Positions 1 through 9,535 of a stretch of 64,000 bases of DNA are shown here, one piece after another; position 1 is the first letter of the stretch, and the number at the start of each line of letters is the position of its first letter. The translations under genes and the position numbers were made by a program. The notes below the pieces were generated by a model that worked only from the letters and a program-made list of their open reading frames with translations, had not been told where the DNA came from and made no database searches. Source of the DNA: Pseudomonas putida (GTDB taxonomy: Bacteria; Pseudomonadota; Gammaproteobacteria; Pseudomonadales; Pseudomonadaceae). The stretch is from the NCBI RefSeq assembly GCF_025905425.1, contig NZ_CP109603.1, positions 780,001-844,000 of the forward strand. Direction: 5' to 3'.

Positions 1-733
1 CCGTGGTGCCGTAGGTCAGCACGGTAACGTCGTTGCCGGGGCGGGTGATGGCGGCCTTGTCCAGCGGCACGGTGTAGTAGCCATCCGGCACGGCGCTGTG
101 TGGGTGCTTCGACCACGGCGTCACGGGGCGGTCGTGGTGGCCGTCGAACGGGCCGTTGTAGAGGCGTTTGGGCTCAAGGAAAATGACCGGGTCGTCGCAT
201 TCGATCGAAGCGATCAACAGGCCCTTGGCGTCATAGGGGTTGGACGGCATGACCGTGCGCAGCCCGCACACCTGGGTGAACATTGCTTCTGGGCTCTGGC
301 TGTGGGTCTGGCCGCCGTAGATGCCACCACCGCACGGCATGCGCAGGGTCAGCGGGGAGATGAACTCACCGGCCGAGCGATAACGCAGGCGGGCCATTTC
401 CGACACGATCTGGTCGGAGGCCGGGTAGAAGTAGTCGGCAAACTGGATTTCCACCACCGGGCGCAGGCCGTAGGCACCCATGCCCACGGCAGTACCGACG
501 ATACCGCTTTCGGAGATCGGCGCGTCGAACACGCGCGACTTGCCGTACTTGGTCTGCAGGCCTTCGGTGCAGCGGAACACGCCGCCGAAGTAACCGACGT
601 CCTGGCCGTAGACCACGACATTGTCGTCACGCTCAAGCATGATGTCCATGGCCGAGCGCAGGGCCTGGATCATGGTCATGGTAGTGGTGGCCATGGCGGT
701 TTCCGGGTTGATGCTGTTGTTGTGGTCGTTCAT
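1..733 (-). CDS. bkdA2: 2-oxoisovalerate dehydrogenase E1 beta subunit (partial)
   Basis: Beta subunit of the E1 component of the branched-chain 2-oxoacid dehydrogenase complex, which decarboxylates the oxoacids of valine, leucine and isoleucine in the cytoplasm. Reading the minus strand from an ATG at 733 gives MNDHNNSINPETAMATTTMT and then a transketolase-like pyrimidine-binding domain with VVVYGQDVGYFGGVF and RVFDAPISESGIVGTAVG. About 244 codons are visible. The C-terminal end lies beyond the left edge, so the gene is cut by the window and not broken. The start is one base past the TGA of bkdA1 (735-737), consistent with a translationally coupled bkdA1-bkdA2 operon. bkdB and lpdV would be expected further left but are not in view. 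Confidence 0.95.
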   Translation of the reverse strand, partial: MNDHNNSINPETAMATTTMTMIQALRSAMDIMLERDDNVVVYGQDVGYFGGVFRCTEGLQTKYGKSRVFDAPISESGIVGTAVGMGAYGLRPVVEIQFADYFYPASDQIVSEMARLRYRSAGEFISPLTLRMPCGGGIYGGQTHSQSPEAMFTQVCGLRTVMPSNPYDAKGLLIASIECDDPVIFLEPKRLYNGPFDGHHDRPVTPWSKHPHSAVPDGYYTVPLDKAAITRPGNDVTVLTYGTT

Positions 734-734
734 C

Positions 735-2164
<1,430 letters not shown>

Positions 2165-2650
2165 ATGCGCAAACTCGATCGTACGGATATCGGCATTCTC
2201 AACAGTCTTCAGGAAAACGCGCGCATCACCAATGCGGAGCTGGCGCGCTCGGTGAACCTGTCGCCCACCCCCTGTTTCAACCGGGTCAAGGCCTTGGAAG
2301 AGCTGGGGGTGATCCGCCAGCAGGTGACGTTGTTGTCGCCTGAGGCGCTGGGGCTGGATGTAAATGTATTCATTCATGTGAGCCTGGAAAAACAGGTGGA
2401 GCAATCGCTGCACCGCTTCGAGGAAGAAATCGCCGAGCGCCCCGAGGTGATGGAGTGCTACCTGATGACCGGGGATCCGGATTACCTGCTGCGGGTGCTG
2501 TTGCCGAGCATTCAGGCGCTGGAGCGGTTTCTCGATTACCTGACGCGGTTGCCGGGGGTGGCGAATATCCGGTCGAGTTTTGCCTTGAAACAGGTGCGGT
2601 ATAAAACGGCGTTGCCGTTGCCTTCCAATGGGATGACGTTGCGGGAATGA
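2165..2650 (+). CDS. bkdR: Lrp/AsnC-family activator of the bkd operon
   Basis: Lrp-type regulator of 161 residues. The N-terminal AsnC helix-turn-helix (about residues 3-60) reads [20 protein letters not shown] and then [20 protein letters not shown]. The C-terminal RAM/ligand-binding half contains [15 protein letters not shown]. Length and layout are standard for Lrp. It is divergent from bkdA1, the arrangement known for P. putida bkdR, where it activates branched-chain keto acid dehydrogenase expression when L-valine, leucine or isoleucine is present. The specific role rests on synteny and family knowledge, while the family assignment is directly visible. The ATG start gives a complete HTH domain. 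Confidence 0.95.
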   Translation: MRKLDRTDIGILNSLQENARITNAELARSVNLSPTPCFNRVKALEELGVIRQQVTLLSPEALGLDVNVFIHVSLEKQVEQSLHRFEEEIAERPEVMECYLMTGDPDYLLRVLLPSIQALERFLDYLTRLPGVANIRSSFALKQVRYKTALPLPSNGMTLRE

Positions 2651-2662
2651 GGGTTGCCCATT

Positions 2663-2761
2663 CCGGCCTCTTTGCGGGGCAAGCCCGCGCCCACGGGTAC
2701 ATGCTTTCGCTCAGTTTCGGCGGTATATCTGTGGGAGCGGGCTTGCCCCGCGAAGAGGCCA
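2663..2761. repeat. REP pair (inverted)
   Basis: Two P. putida-type REP elements lie in opposite orientation. The left arm (about 2663-2698) contains CTCTTTGCGGGGCAAGCCCG and the right arm (about 2729-2761) contains GCGGGCTTGCCCCGCGAAG. They could fold into one large hairpin between bkdR and the glutamine synthetase gene. Such REP doublets usually sit between genes and can stabilise or terminate transcripts. Confidence 0.8.
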
Positions 2762-2811
2762 GCACAGCAATCAAGTCAGGTGCTTGATATTTTAAACACC
2801 CCCAGCCTATG

Positions 2812-2834
2812 TTGTTGTCAGCCTATAACAACAA
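2812..2834. promoter_or_regulatory. Inverted repeat upstream of the glutamine synthetase-like gene (candidate operator)
   Basis: TTGTTGT and ACAACAA form 7-bp arms separated by 9 bp, ending 11 bp before the ATG of the glutamine synthetase-like gene. The position fits a repressor operator. The cognate regulator is unknown, and the role is inferred from symmetry and location only. Confidence 0.35.
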
Positions 2835-2845
2835 GGACAAGCGTC

Positions 2846-4189
2846 ATGACCACCCCCGGCCCGAATACCCTCGCCGAGCACCTCCAGGGCATCGATGAAA
2901 TCGAATGCGTCACCCCCGACCTCAACGGTGTACCGCGCGGCAAGGTGATGACCGCCGAGGGGTTCCTCGAAGGCCGGCGCCTGCAGATGGCCCGCGGCGT
3001 ACTGCTGCAATGCATCATGGGAGGCTACCCCCCGGCAAGGTTTTACGGCAGCGATGACGGTGATCTGGCGCTGGTGGCTGAGCCCAGCCAAATCCATCGC
3101 CTGCCCTGGAGTGACGACGGGCGCGCCTTGGCCATTTGCGATGCCAACGAACTGGATGGCAGGTCTTCTGCGTTGTCCACCCGTGGTCAGCTCAAGGCGG
3201 TGATCGCCCGCTACGCAGCCTTGGGCCTGGCGCCCGTGGTGGCGACGGAGCTCGAATTCTTTGTCTTCGCACCCAATACCGACCCGCTGCAGCCGTTTGT
3301 GCCGCCGCTGGGCAAGGATGGCCGCCGGGAGCTTGGTCATTCGGCGTTCAGTGTCAGCTCCAACAACGGCTTGCGACCGTTCTTCAACGAGGTCTACGCG
3401 TGCATGGCGGCGCTCGGCCTGCCGCGTGACACCTTCATGCACGAGATGGGCATCAGCCAGTTCGAGATCAACCTGTTGCACGGTGACCCACTGCTGCTGG
3501 CCGACCAGACGTTCCTGTTCAAGCACCTGCTCAAGGAAGTGGCGCTCAAGCATGGGCTGACCGTGGTGTGCATGGCCAAGCCGTTGGCGAAAACCCCCGG
3601 CAGTTCCATGCACATCCACCAGAGCCTGGTGGAGATCGGCAGCGGGCGTAACGTGTTCAGCGATGACCAGGGGCAGCCGACCGAGACCTTCCTGCACTTT
3701 ATTGGCGGTTTGCAGGCGTGCATGGCGGACTTCACCGCGCTGTTCGCGCCCAACGTCAATTCCTACCAGCGCCTGTGTCATCCCTACGCCTCGCCCAACA
3801 ATGCCTGCTGGTCGGAGGACAACCGCGCGGCAGGCCTGCGCATACCGGCCAGTGCGCCGGTGGCCCGGCGCGTGGAAAACCGTCTGCCCGGTGCCGACGC
3901 CAACCCGTATCTGGCGATCGCCGCGAGCCTGGCCGCAGGGTTGCACGGCATCGAGCAACGCTTGCAGCCGACTCCGGCCATTCAGGGCGAATTCGAGGTG
4001 CCGGAGCACCTGAGTCTGCCCTGTACCCTACACGCGGCGCTTGAACGCCTGAAGCGCAGCGCGCTGGCGCGGGAACTGTTCGGCACTGAGTTCATCGAAG
4101 GCTACGTCGCCACCAAGACCCTGGAACTGACCGACTTCTTCGACGAGATCACGCCCTGGGAGCGTCGGGTCCTGGCGGCACAAGCCTGA
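2846..4189 (+). CDS. Glutamine synthetase family protein (PuuA-like, putative gamma-glutamyl-amine ligase)
   Basis: ATP-dependent ligase of the glutamine synthetase superfamily, 447 residues from ATG 2846. An upstream in-frame extension to 2654 runs through a REP element and is unlikely to be translated. Family motifs are present: the metal-binding ELEFFVF, GSSMHIHQSL, NVNSYQR, and the glutamate-binding ENRLPGADANPYLAIAAS. The length and the HIHQS signature resemble gamma-glutamylpolyamine synthetases (PuuA type) more than housekeeping GlnA. The true substrate (polyamine, ethanolamine or other amine) cannot be read from the sequence. The next gene, an MFS transporter 131 bp downstream on the same strand, may or may not be linked functionally. 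Confidence 0.88.
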   Translation: MTTPGPNTLAEHLQGIDEIECVTPDLNGVPRGKVMTAEGFLEGRRLQMARGVLLQCIMGGYPPARFYGSDDGDLALVAEPSQIHRLPWSDDGRALAICDANELDGRSSALSTRGQLKAVIARYAALGLAPVVATELEFFVFAPNTDPLQPFVPPLGKDGRRELGHSAFSVSSNNGLRPFFNEVYACMAALGLPRDTFMHEMGISQFEINLLHGDPLLLADQTFLFKHLLKEVALKHGLTVVCMAKPLAKTPGSSMHIHQSLVEIGSGRNVFSDDQGQPTETFLHFIGGLQACMADFTALFAPNVNSYQRLCHPYASPNNACWSEDNRAAGLRIPASAPVARRVENRLPGADANPYLAIAASLAAGLHGIEQRLQPTPAIQGEFEVPEHLSLPCTLHAALERLKRSALARELFGTEFIEGYVATKTLELTDFFDEITPWERRVLAAQA

Positions 4190-4214
4190 TCGCGACACGA
4201 CCGCTACTGGACGC

Positions 4215-4247
4215 GTCCCCTGTTCTGCTATTTCGCCGGCAGGGGAC
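4215..4247. repeat. Inverted repeat after the glutamine synthetase-like gene
   Basis: GTCCCCTG (4215-4222) and CAGGGGAC (4240-4247) form an 8-bp stem with a 17-nt loop, 25 bp after the stop codon. There is no T-run after it, so it is only a possible transcript-end structure. Confidence 0.3.
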
Positions 4248-4320
4248 TGCGCTGCGGCACATTTGCTTTTATGCTAGCCAACAAGCCAACGCCACCTGAC
4301 CAGGGAGCCCGACGGGACGT

Positions 4321-5661
4321 ATGCGAAACATCTGGAAGCCGTTTCAGTCGCTGTATTTCGCTGCCTTGATGATGCTTATCGGCTCAGGCCTGCTCAGTAC
4401 TTACCTGGCACTGCGCCTGGCGGCCGATCATGTCGACAGTTTGTGGGTCGGTGCGTTGATGGCGGCCAACTACTTCGGCCTGGCCGTGGGCGGCAAGGTC
4501 GGCCACCGGCTGATCGGCCGGGTAGGGCACATCCGCGCCTATGCGACCTGCGCGGGCATCGTCTGCGCGGCGGTGCTCGGCCATGGCATGACCAACTGGC
4601 TGCCGGCTTGGGTCGGGCTGCGGATGGTGGTCGGCTTGGGGATGATGTGCCAGTACATGGTCATCGAGAGCTGGCTCAATGAACAAGCCGACGCCAAGCA
4701 CCGTGGCGCGGTGTTCAGCGGCTACATGATCGCCTCTTACCTGGGCCTGGTGCTCGGCCAGCTGATCCTGGTGGTGCACCCCGAGCTCGGCCCTGAACTG
4801 CTGATGTTGGTCGCCATGTGCTTCGCCCTGTGCCTGGTGCCCGTGGCGATGACCCGGCGCATTCACCCGGCGCCTTTGCGCCCGGCACCGATGGAGCCCA
4901 AGTTCTTCATCAAGCGGGTGCCCCAGTCGCTGAGCACGGTACTCGGTTCGGGGCTGATCGTCGGTTCGTTCTACGGCCTGGCGCCGCTGTATGCTTCTAG
5001 CCAAGGGCTGTCCACCGAGCAGATCGGTCTGTTCATGGGCAGCTGCATCTTTGCCGGGTTATTGGTGCAGTGGCCGTTGGGCTGGCTGTCCGACCGCTAC
5101 GACCGCGCGGTGCTGATTCGCAGTGCCGCAGTCGGCCTGGCGCTGGCCTCGGCGCCGTTGGCGATTTTACCCAGCGTGCCGCTGGAGTTGCTGTTCGGCA
5201 TCGGCTTTGTCATCTCGTTGCTGCAGTTCTGCCTGTATCCGTTGGCGGTGGCGTTCTCTAATGACCATGTGGAGAGCGAGCGCCGCGTATCGCTGACGGC
5301 CATGTTGCTGGTCACTTATGGCGTGGGCGCCTGTATCGGCCCGCTGGCAGCCGGGGTATTGATGAAGGTGCTGGGCTCGCAGATGCTCTATGCCTTCTTC
5401 GTGTTCTTCGCGCTGGTGCTGGTGTGGCGGATTCGGCCGAAAGCGGTCACCGGGCTGCACCAGGTGCAGGACGCACCGTTGGGCCACGTGGCGATGCCTG
5501 CAGCCGGTTCGCCGTTGTCGGCGGCGCTGGACCCACGGGTCGATGAACAAACCGTGCAGGACGTGATGCAGGCACCGGTGGCGGCGGAAGATACCGAGCA
5601 GGATCAGGCGTCGAGCGCCGAGGGCGTCAAGCCTGAAGCTGAGATGCAGCGGTCGGTTTGA
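4321..5661 (+). CDS. MFS transporter (YcaD-like)
   Basis: Integral inner-membrane transporter of the major facilitator superfamily, 446 residues. About twelve hydrophobic segments are visible between residues 10 and 380, with an MFS-like loop between helices 2 and 3 (GGKVGHRLIGRVGH) and a related loop in the second half (GWLSDRYDRAVLIRS). The first half contains MVIESWLNEQADAKHRG, which resembles the YcaD-type subgroup. A hydrophilic, acidic tail of about 65 residues (after residue 380) is probably cytoplasmic. The substrate is unknown. It is convergent with flgZ and marks the border between metabolic genes and the flagellar cluster. Confidence 0.88.
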   Translation: MRNIWKPFQSLYFAALMMLIGSGLLSTYLALRLAADHVDSLWVGALMAANYFGLAVGGKVGHRLIGRVGHIRAYATCAGIVCAAVLGHGMTNWLPAWVGLRMVVGLGMMCQYMVIESWLNEQADAKHRGAVFSGYMIASYLGLVLGQLILVVHPELGPELLMLVAMCFALCLVPVAMTRRIHPAPLRPAPMEPKFFIKRVPQSLSTVLGSGLIVGSFYGLAPLYASSQGLSTEQIGLFMGSCIFAGLLVQWPLGWLSDRYDRAVLIRSAAVGLALASAPLAILPSVPLELLFGIGFVISLLQFCLYPLAVAFSNDHVESERRVSLTAMLLVTYGVGACIGPLAAGVLMKVLGSQMLYAFFVFFALVLVWRIRPKAVTGLHQVQDAPLGHVAMPAAGSPLSAALDPRVDEQTVQDVMQAPVAAEDTEQDQASSAEGVKPEAEMQRSV

Positions 5662-5869
5662 CCCGCTCCCCCCGATGAACAGAGCTGAGTGAGTCACTCC
5701 TCGCTTGTCATCGGTACTCAGCCAGAGCCGAAAAAAAAGGATGGTCGCCCAGCGGCGTATCAACCACGCCAATCTGGCCGAATTGGCAATGCAGCTCGGC
5801 GGTGAATGTGCAATGAATCATAAAGGGCATGCTCCGCGAAGCGCCCGAGGTGGGCAGGCGCCAAACGAA

Positions 5870-5893
5870 AACGCCACCCGATTGGGTGGCGTT
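5870..5893 (-). terminator. Rho-independent terminator of the flgMNZ side
   Basis: A perfect 10-bp stem (AACGCCACCC / GGGTGGCGTT) with a 4-nt GATT loop lies 20 bp past the flgZ stop. Read on the minus strand it is followed by TTTTCGTTTGG, so it most plausibly ends the minus-strand transcript. It may also block read-through from the MFS gene. Confidence 0.75.
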
Positions 5894-5912
5894 CAGGCCT
5901 GAAGCGGCGCTA

Positions 5913-6656
5913 TCAATAGTCGTCTTTATCGAACCGCCGCGCCTCACGCTGCAGTTGGTAGACAAAGCTCTCGATCTTGCGCTGCGCCTGGCCGCTGAGG
6001 TTATGGAAGCGTACGCCAGCGAAGGTGGTGTTGATACGCTCTTCGAAGTGCAGGTGGCGCAGTTCGACCATGGTATCGCCCAGGCCCAGTGGGTTGCCAG
6101 CCTTGAAGCGCTCGTACACCTGGCCCAGTTGCAGGCGGTCCTCGACATTGCCTTCGAAGCGCAGCTTGCAACCGGTGGCCGAGATGTCCAGCAGCTTGCC
6201 GCGCAGGGCGCCGTTGCCCTTGAGGTGAGTGCCGTCGAGGGTGATGTCGACCAGCTGTGACAGCTTGAGTGCGGCGCGGAATGCGTTGCGGCGCTGGTGG
6301 TAGGTCATTTCTTCCGGCATCGCGCCGCGGTAGCAGCGGTGGCCGTTGACTTCACTGATGGTCAGCGGGGCATTGCATTCCCAGGCGATGCGCACACCAT
6401 CGTGGAAGCCTTCGACGCGAAACGATTCGCCGTTCTCGATGAATTTTTCGCCGTCGCGGGGGATCATCTCGTCCAGTGCCAGGGTTTTGCTGTCGCGGTC
6501 GACATGTACCACGTAGCTCTGAAAGCGCTGGCTGCGATCATGGAAGGTGATGATCAGGGGGTCATGACTTTCCTGCAGCTGTCGCAGGTTGGCCGCGATC
6601 TCCAAAGGCGTACTGAGCACCTTTGGCGGCTGCGGGGCATCGGCTTCATTGAACAC
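5913..6656 (-). CDS. flgZ: Flagellar brake protein, PilZ domain (YcgR/FlgZ)
   Basis: Cyclic-di-GMP effector of 247 residues that slows or blocks flagellar rotation by acting at the motor. The N-terminal YcgR domain (about 15-115) precedes a PilZ domain (about 120-235). The c-di-GMP-binding signature is visible as YHQRRNAFR (the RxxxR element) and DISATGCKL (D/NxSxxG). The gene follows flgM and flgN on the minus strand, matching the order flgM-flgN-flgZ known in Pseudomonas, where the product is called FlgZ. A 79-bp gap separates it from flgN. It is followed by a strong hairpin terminator. Confidence 0.93.
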   Translation of the reverse strand: MFNEADAPQPPKVLSTPLEIAANLRQLQESHDPLIITFHDRSQRFQSYVVHVDRDSKTLALDEMIPRDGEKFIENGESFRVEGFHDGVRIAWECNAPLTISEVNGHRCYRGAMPEEMTYHQRRNAFRAALKLSQLVDITLDGTHLKGNGALRGKLLDISATGCKLRFEGNVEDRLQLGQVYERFKAGNPLGLGDTMVELRHLHFEERINTTFAGVRFHNLSGQAQRKIESFVYQLQREARRFDKDDY

Positions 6657-6735
6657 GGCTAATCAATCTCCAGGCAAAAACGACACACGCAAGTAACGGC
6701 ATTTTGCCAGTATGTTCTGTGCCTTGATAGAAGTA

Positions 6736-7203
6736 TCACACTTGGCTGAGTGCGCGCGGCTTGGCCAGCAGCGAGGTGCTGCCCCGGCTGTCGTAGAGCG
6801 ACGGAGAATCGCCACCCATGAGGATTCTGATCTGGTTGTTGGTGACGTGTTGCTGAACCTGGATGATCCGGCCGTTAGTCTCGTTGACCTGCCGGCAGGT
6901 GTCCATTAGCTGGGTCAGCACGTCGAGTTGCTGCATGAGCACTTCACCATTCGCTGACTGTGCGGCCACGGCCTGTATTCCGGCGCGGTTGGCACTCAGG
7001 CCGAGGCCGGCAAGCAAGTTGTTGCGCCGCTGGCCTTGCTGTTCGAGCAACACGATCAGCGACTGCTTGCGGGCCAGGATGCCCTCCAGTGGCGCCATGT
7101 CGCGCCCATGCAAGGCGACTGCTTCCTGTTGAAGAAGGTCAAGCAGCTCCTGCATCGGGGCAATGTCATCTTCGATCAGTTGCAGCAAAGTGATGTCGTG
7201 CAT
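6736..7203 (-). CDS. flgN: Flagellar chaperone FlgN
   Basis: Cytoplasmic export chaperone for the hook-filament junction proteins FlgK and FlgL. The 155-residue product is almost wholly alpha-helical with heptad-like leucines, for example LLQLIEDDIAPMQELLDLLQ and VLLEQQGQRRNNLLAGLG, and a polar C-terminal tail, as in the FlgN family. It lies 50 bp downstream of flgM on the minus strand and is probably co-transcribed from the sigma-28 promoter ahead of flgM. Confidence 0.9.
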   Translation of the reverse strand: MHDITLLQLIEDDIAPMQELLDLLQQEAVALHGRDMAPLEGILARKQSLIVLLEQQGQRRNNLLAGLGLSANRAGIQAVAAQSANGEVLMQQLDVLTQLMDTCRQVNETNGRIIQVQQHVTNNQIRILMGGDSPSLYDSRGSTSLLAKPRALSQV

Positions 7204-7253
7204 GGCTAACTCTTGGCTTCAGTAAGCGTCCATGAAGTCAGCGCGCCGAACGG

Positions 7254-7568
7254 TCAGCGCTGGGCTTCGAAATCGAGCAGTTTGCTGGCGACCCGGCCGG
7301 CATCGACCTGGTAGCTGCCATCGGCGATCGCCTGTTTCAACTGGGCCACGCGGGCACTGTTGACGACGGGCTGCTCGCGCAGCGTGTCGCTGACTTTTTG
7401 CAACTGCTGTGCCTCTTGGCTGAGGTGTACTGCTTCTCCGCTGGCGACGGTGCTTTTTGGCGCTTCCTGGCTCGCGCCGGGCTTTTCGGCGGTGCCGGAC
7501 GCGGCAGAGCCACGAACGCCGCCCGTGACGGACGGAGAGTTATTCAAACGACTGAAGTCGATGACCAT
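7254..7568 (-). CDS. flgM: Anti-sigma-28 factor FlgM
   Basis: Small inhibitor of FliA (sigma-28), exported through the completed hook-basal body so that late genes are released. It is 104 residues. The N-terminal [17 protein letters not shown] is typical, followed by a disordered Ser/Ala/Glu-rich stretch, then the conserved sigma-binding C-terminal half [20 protein letters not shown] and [10 protein letters not shown]. It is preceded on the minus strand by a good sigma-28 promoter (7605-7631), giving the negative-feedback loop known in other flagellar systems. Confidence 0.95.
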   Translation of the reverse strand: MVIDFSRLNNSPSVTGGVRGSAASGTAEKPGASQEAPKSTVASGEAVHLSQEAQQLQKVSDTLREQPVVNSARVAQLKQAIADGSYQVDAGRVASKLLDFEAQR

Positions 7569-7604
7569 GATCAGAAACCCCTGGGTATTTGGACGCTTGC
7601 CTTG

Positions 7605-7631
7605 TTTTCGGCCAACCCGATAGAAACTTTA
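7605..7631 (-). promoter_or_regulatory. Sigma-28 (FliA) promoter of flgM
   Basis: On the minus strand, TAAA (7628-7631) is followed by exactly 15 nt and then GCCGAAAA (7605-7612), which matches GCCGATAA at 7 of 8 positions. It lies 37 bp before the flgM ATG, within the flgA-flgM gap. Confidence 0.8.
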
Positions 7632-7724
7632 GGCACAAATGCTTAGCCGCCTGTCAGCAAGCTCGCGAACCCGTTTTCTGACACAGTTTAGGAAAAGCCG
7701 TTCCACACTGCCAGCGCAATCCTG

Positions 7725-8477
7725 CTACATCGTCACCTCGACCTGGCCGGGGCCGGTCACTCTGGCCTTGATCACGCGTTTGGAATTCAGGTTGCGCACC
7801 CGGATCTGTTCGCTCAGGCCACCCTTGCTCAACGCTTCGCCCGGCATGCGCACGCTCAGGCTGCCGCTGCGGGCGATGATTACCACCTGGTCGCCCTTGC
7901 GCACCACCTCGGCCTGCTCAAGGTGCTGCGGGGTGAGCACCTGGTCGATGACGGTGGGCCGTAGCATCTTCATGCCCACCGCCTGGTCGAGTTCGCTGAG
8001 AAAACCCTGGCCGAGGGTGCCGACATCGCGCTCGCGCAGGGCCACGTCGCCTTCGCCTACCACGTTGTCGCGCTTGAGCGGGCGGGTAACCACCACCACA
8101 TCGCGGAACAACCGCACCGTTGCCGGCACGAACACGGTCCATGGCGCGGCACTGTCGCAGCGTACCCGCACGGTGACCCGGCCTAGTGGCTGCGAGGGGC
8201 TTTCCAGTGACGCGTCCAGCGGCTGGCTGCACAGTGGCATGCGCAAACGAGGGTCGAGCGTGCTGACCTGGATCTCGTAACGGCCGACGGTCTGGGTGGT
8301 GGCCAGATAATCTTCTACGGTGAATTCAAGAAACCCTTGGGTGACACCGATAAGCTGTTCAGGCAAGGTAAACGCGTCCGCCAGCGTGCGAACGCCGGGC
8401 ACCAGCAGGCACAGCGTGGCCAGCGAGCCAGTCAGCAGGTGCGTCAATCGTCGGAAAAATGTCGTTTTCGTGTACAT
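7725..8477 (-). CDS. flgA: Flagellar P-ring assembly chaperone FlgA
   Basis: Periplasmic chaperone needed for FlgI P-ring assembly. From the ATG at 8477 it is 250 residues and starts with a signal peptide, MYTKTTFFRRLTHLLTGSLA through PGVRTLADA. The SAF/ChapFlgA C-terminal half contains VVVTRPLKRDNVVGEGDVAL, DQVLTPQHLEQAEVVRKGDQ and GQVEVTM at the end. A TTG at 8525 would add 16 residues ahead of the signal peptide and is less likely. A candidate sigma-54 promoter (8490-8505) sits so close that the mRNA would be nearly leaderless from 8477. flgA is divergent from cheV and upstream of flgM on the same strand. Confidence 0.9.
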   Translation of the reverse strand: MYTKTTFFRRLTHLLTGSLATLCLLVPGVRTLADAFTLPEQLIGVTQGFLEFTVEDYLATTQTVGRYEIQVSTLDPRLRMPLCSQPLDASLESPSQPLGRVTVRVRCDSAAPWTVFVPATVRLFRDVVVVTRPLKRDNVVGEGDVALRERDVGTLGQGFLSELDQAVGMKMLRPTVIDQVLTPQHLEQAEVVRKGDQVVIIARSGSLSVRMPGEALSKGGLSEQIRVRNLNSKRVIKARVTGPGQVEVTM

Positions 8478-8489
8478 GGCGCTCAAAAA

Positions 8490-8505
8490 AGCAAAGCCCG
8501 TGCCG
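8490..8505 (-). promoter_or_regulatory. Candidate sigma-54 promoter of flgA
   Basis: On the minus strand the sequence reads CGGCACGGGCTTTGCT, close to TGGCACG-N4-TTGCT with GG-N10-GC spacing. The predicted start site falls within a few bases of the flgA ATG at 8477. The motif is strong, but the short leader is odd. Confidence 0.55.
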
Positions 8506-8554
8506 ACTCGGTACCTGATTTGCAACGAAAGGCTGAAACGTAAAGGAGTCTGGC

Positions 8555-9484
8555 ATGGCGGGTGTTATGGATTCGGTCAACCAGCGTACACAGCTGGTGG
8601 GGCAGAATCGCTTGGAATTGTTGCTGTTTCGCCTCAATGGCGGGCAGCTCTACGGCATCAACGTGTTCAAGGTCAGAGAAGTACTGCAGTGCCCTGCGCT
8701 GACCTTGCTGCCCAAGTCCCACCCGGTGGTGCGCGGCGTGGCCAACATTCGTGGGGCGACCATCCCGATCCTCGACCTGTCGATGGCCACCGGGCTGGCG
8801 CCGCTGCAGGAAGACACGCGCAACAGTTTCGTGATCATCACTGAGTACAACACCAAGACCCAGGGCTTCCTGGTGCACTCGGTCGAGCGCATCGTCAACA
8901 TGAACTGGGAAGAAATCCATCCGCCACCCAAGGGCACCGGCCGCGACCACTACCTGACTGCCGTCACCCGGGTGGACAATCGCATGGTCGAGATCATCGA
9001 CGTAGAGAAGGTGCTGGCCGAAGTGGCGCCGTCGTCCGAGCAGGTGTCTGCCGGGGTGGTCGATGCCGAAGTGCAGGACAAGGCCGTGCTGCTGCGGGTG
9101 TTGACCGTCGACGATTCGTCGGTGGCGCGCAAGCAGGTCAGCCGCTGCCTGCAAACCGTCGGTGTCGAGGTGGTGGCGCTGAACGACGGCCGCCAGGCGC
9201 TCAACTACCTGCGCCAGCTGGTGGAGGAGGGCAAGCGTCCGGAAGAAGAGTTCCTGATGATGATCTCGGACATTGAAATGCCAGAAATGGACGGTTACAC
9301 GCTCACGGCGGAGATCCGCAGCGATCCGCGCATGCAAAAATTGCACATCGTCCTGCATACTTCGCTCTCTGGGGTATTTAACCAGGCGATGGTCAAGAAA
9401 GTCGGCGCCGATGATTTTTTGGCCAAGTTCAAACCGGACGACCTGGCCCAGCGCGTGGTTGATCGGATCAAAGCAACGCATTGA
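8555..9484 (+). CDS. cheV: Chemotaxis coupling protein CheV (CheW-receiver fusion)
   Basis: Couples chemoreceptors to CheA and provides phosphorylation-dependent adaptation. It is 309 residues. The N-terminal CheW domain (about 18-160) contains ELLLFRLNGGQLYGINVFKV and ANIRGATIPILDLSMATG. The C-terminal receiver domain (about 180-305) has the acidic pair in LTVDDSS, the phosphoacceptor Asp239 in ISDIEMPEMDG, and HTSLSG and FLAKFKPDD near the end. A strong ribosome site (AAAGGAG) precedes ATG 8555. cheR follows after 51 bp, the usual cheV-cheR pair of Pseudomonas. Confidence 0.95.
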   Translation: MAGVMDSVNQRTQLVGQNRLELLLFRLNGGQLYGINVFKVREVLQCPALTLLPKSHPVVRGVANIRGATIPILDLSMATGLAPLQEDTRNSFVIITEYNTKTQGFLVHSVERIVNMNWEEIHPPPKGTGRDHYLTAVTRVDNRMVEIIDVEKVLAEVAPSSEQVSAGVVDAEVQDKAVLLRVLTVDDSSVARKQVSRCLQTVGVEVVALNDGRQALNYLRQLVEEGKRPEEEFLMMISDIEMPEMDGYTLTAEIRSDPRMQKLHIVLHTSLSGVFNQAMVKKVGADDFLAKFKPDDLAQRVVDRIKATH

Positions 9485-9535
9485 AGCAGCCGGGAGCCCG
9501 CTCCCGGCACCAGCGATTGAAAAGAGGCGGCAAGA

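Noticed and set aside
5705..5902. 65-residue plus-strand frame between the MFS gene and flgZ
   Set aside because: No recognisable similarity, and it reads through the flgZ terminator hairpin.
8483..8510. Sigma-28-like element before cheV
   Set aside because: TCAA-N15-GCCGACTC has correct spacing but only 5 of 8 matches in the -10 box, and it overlaps the flgA promoter on the other strand. Too weak to call.
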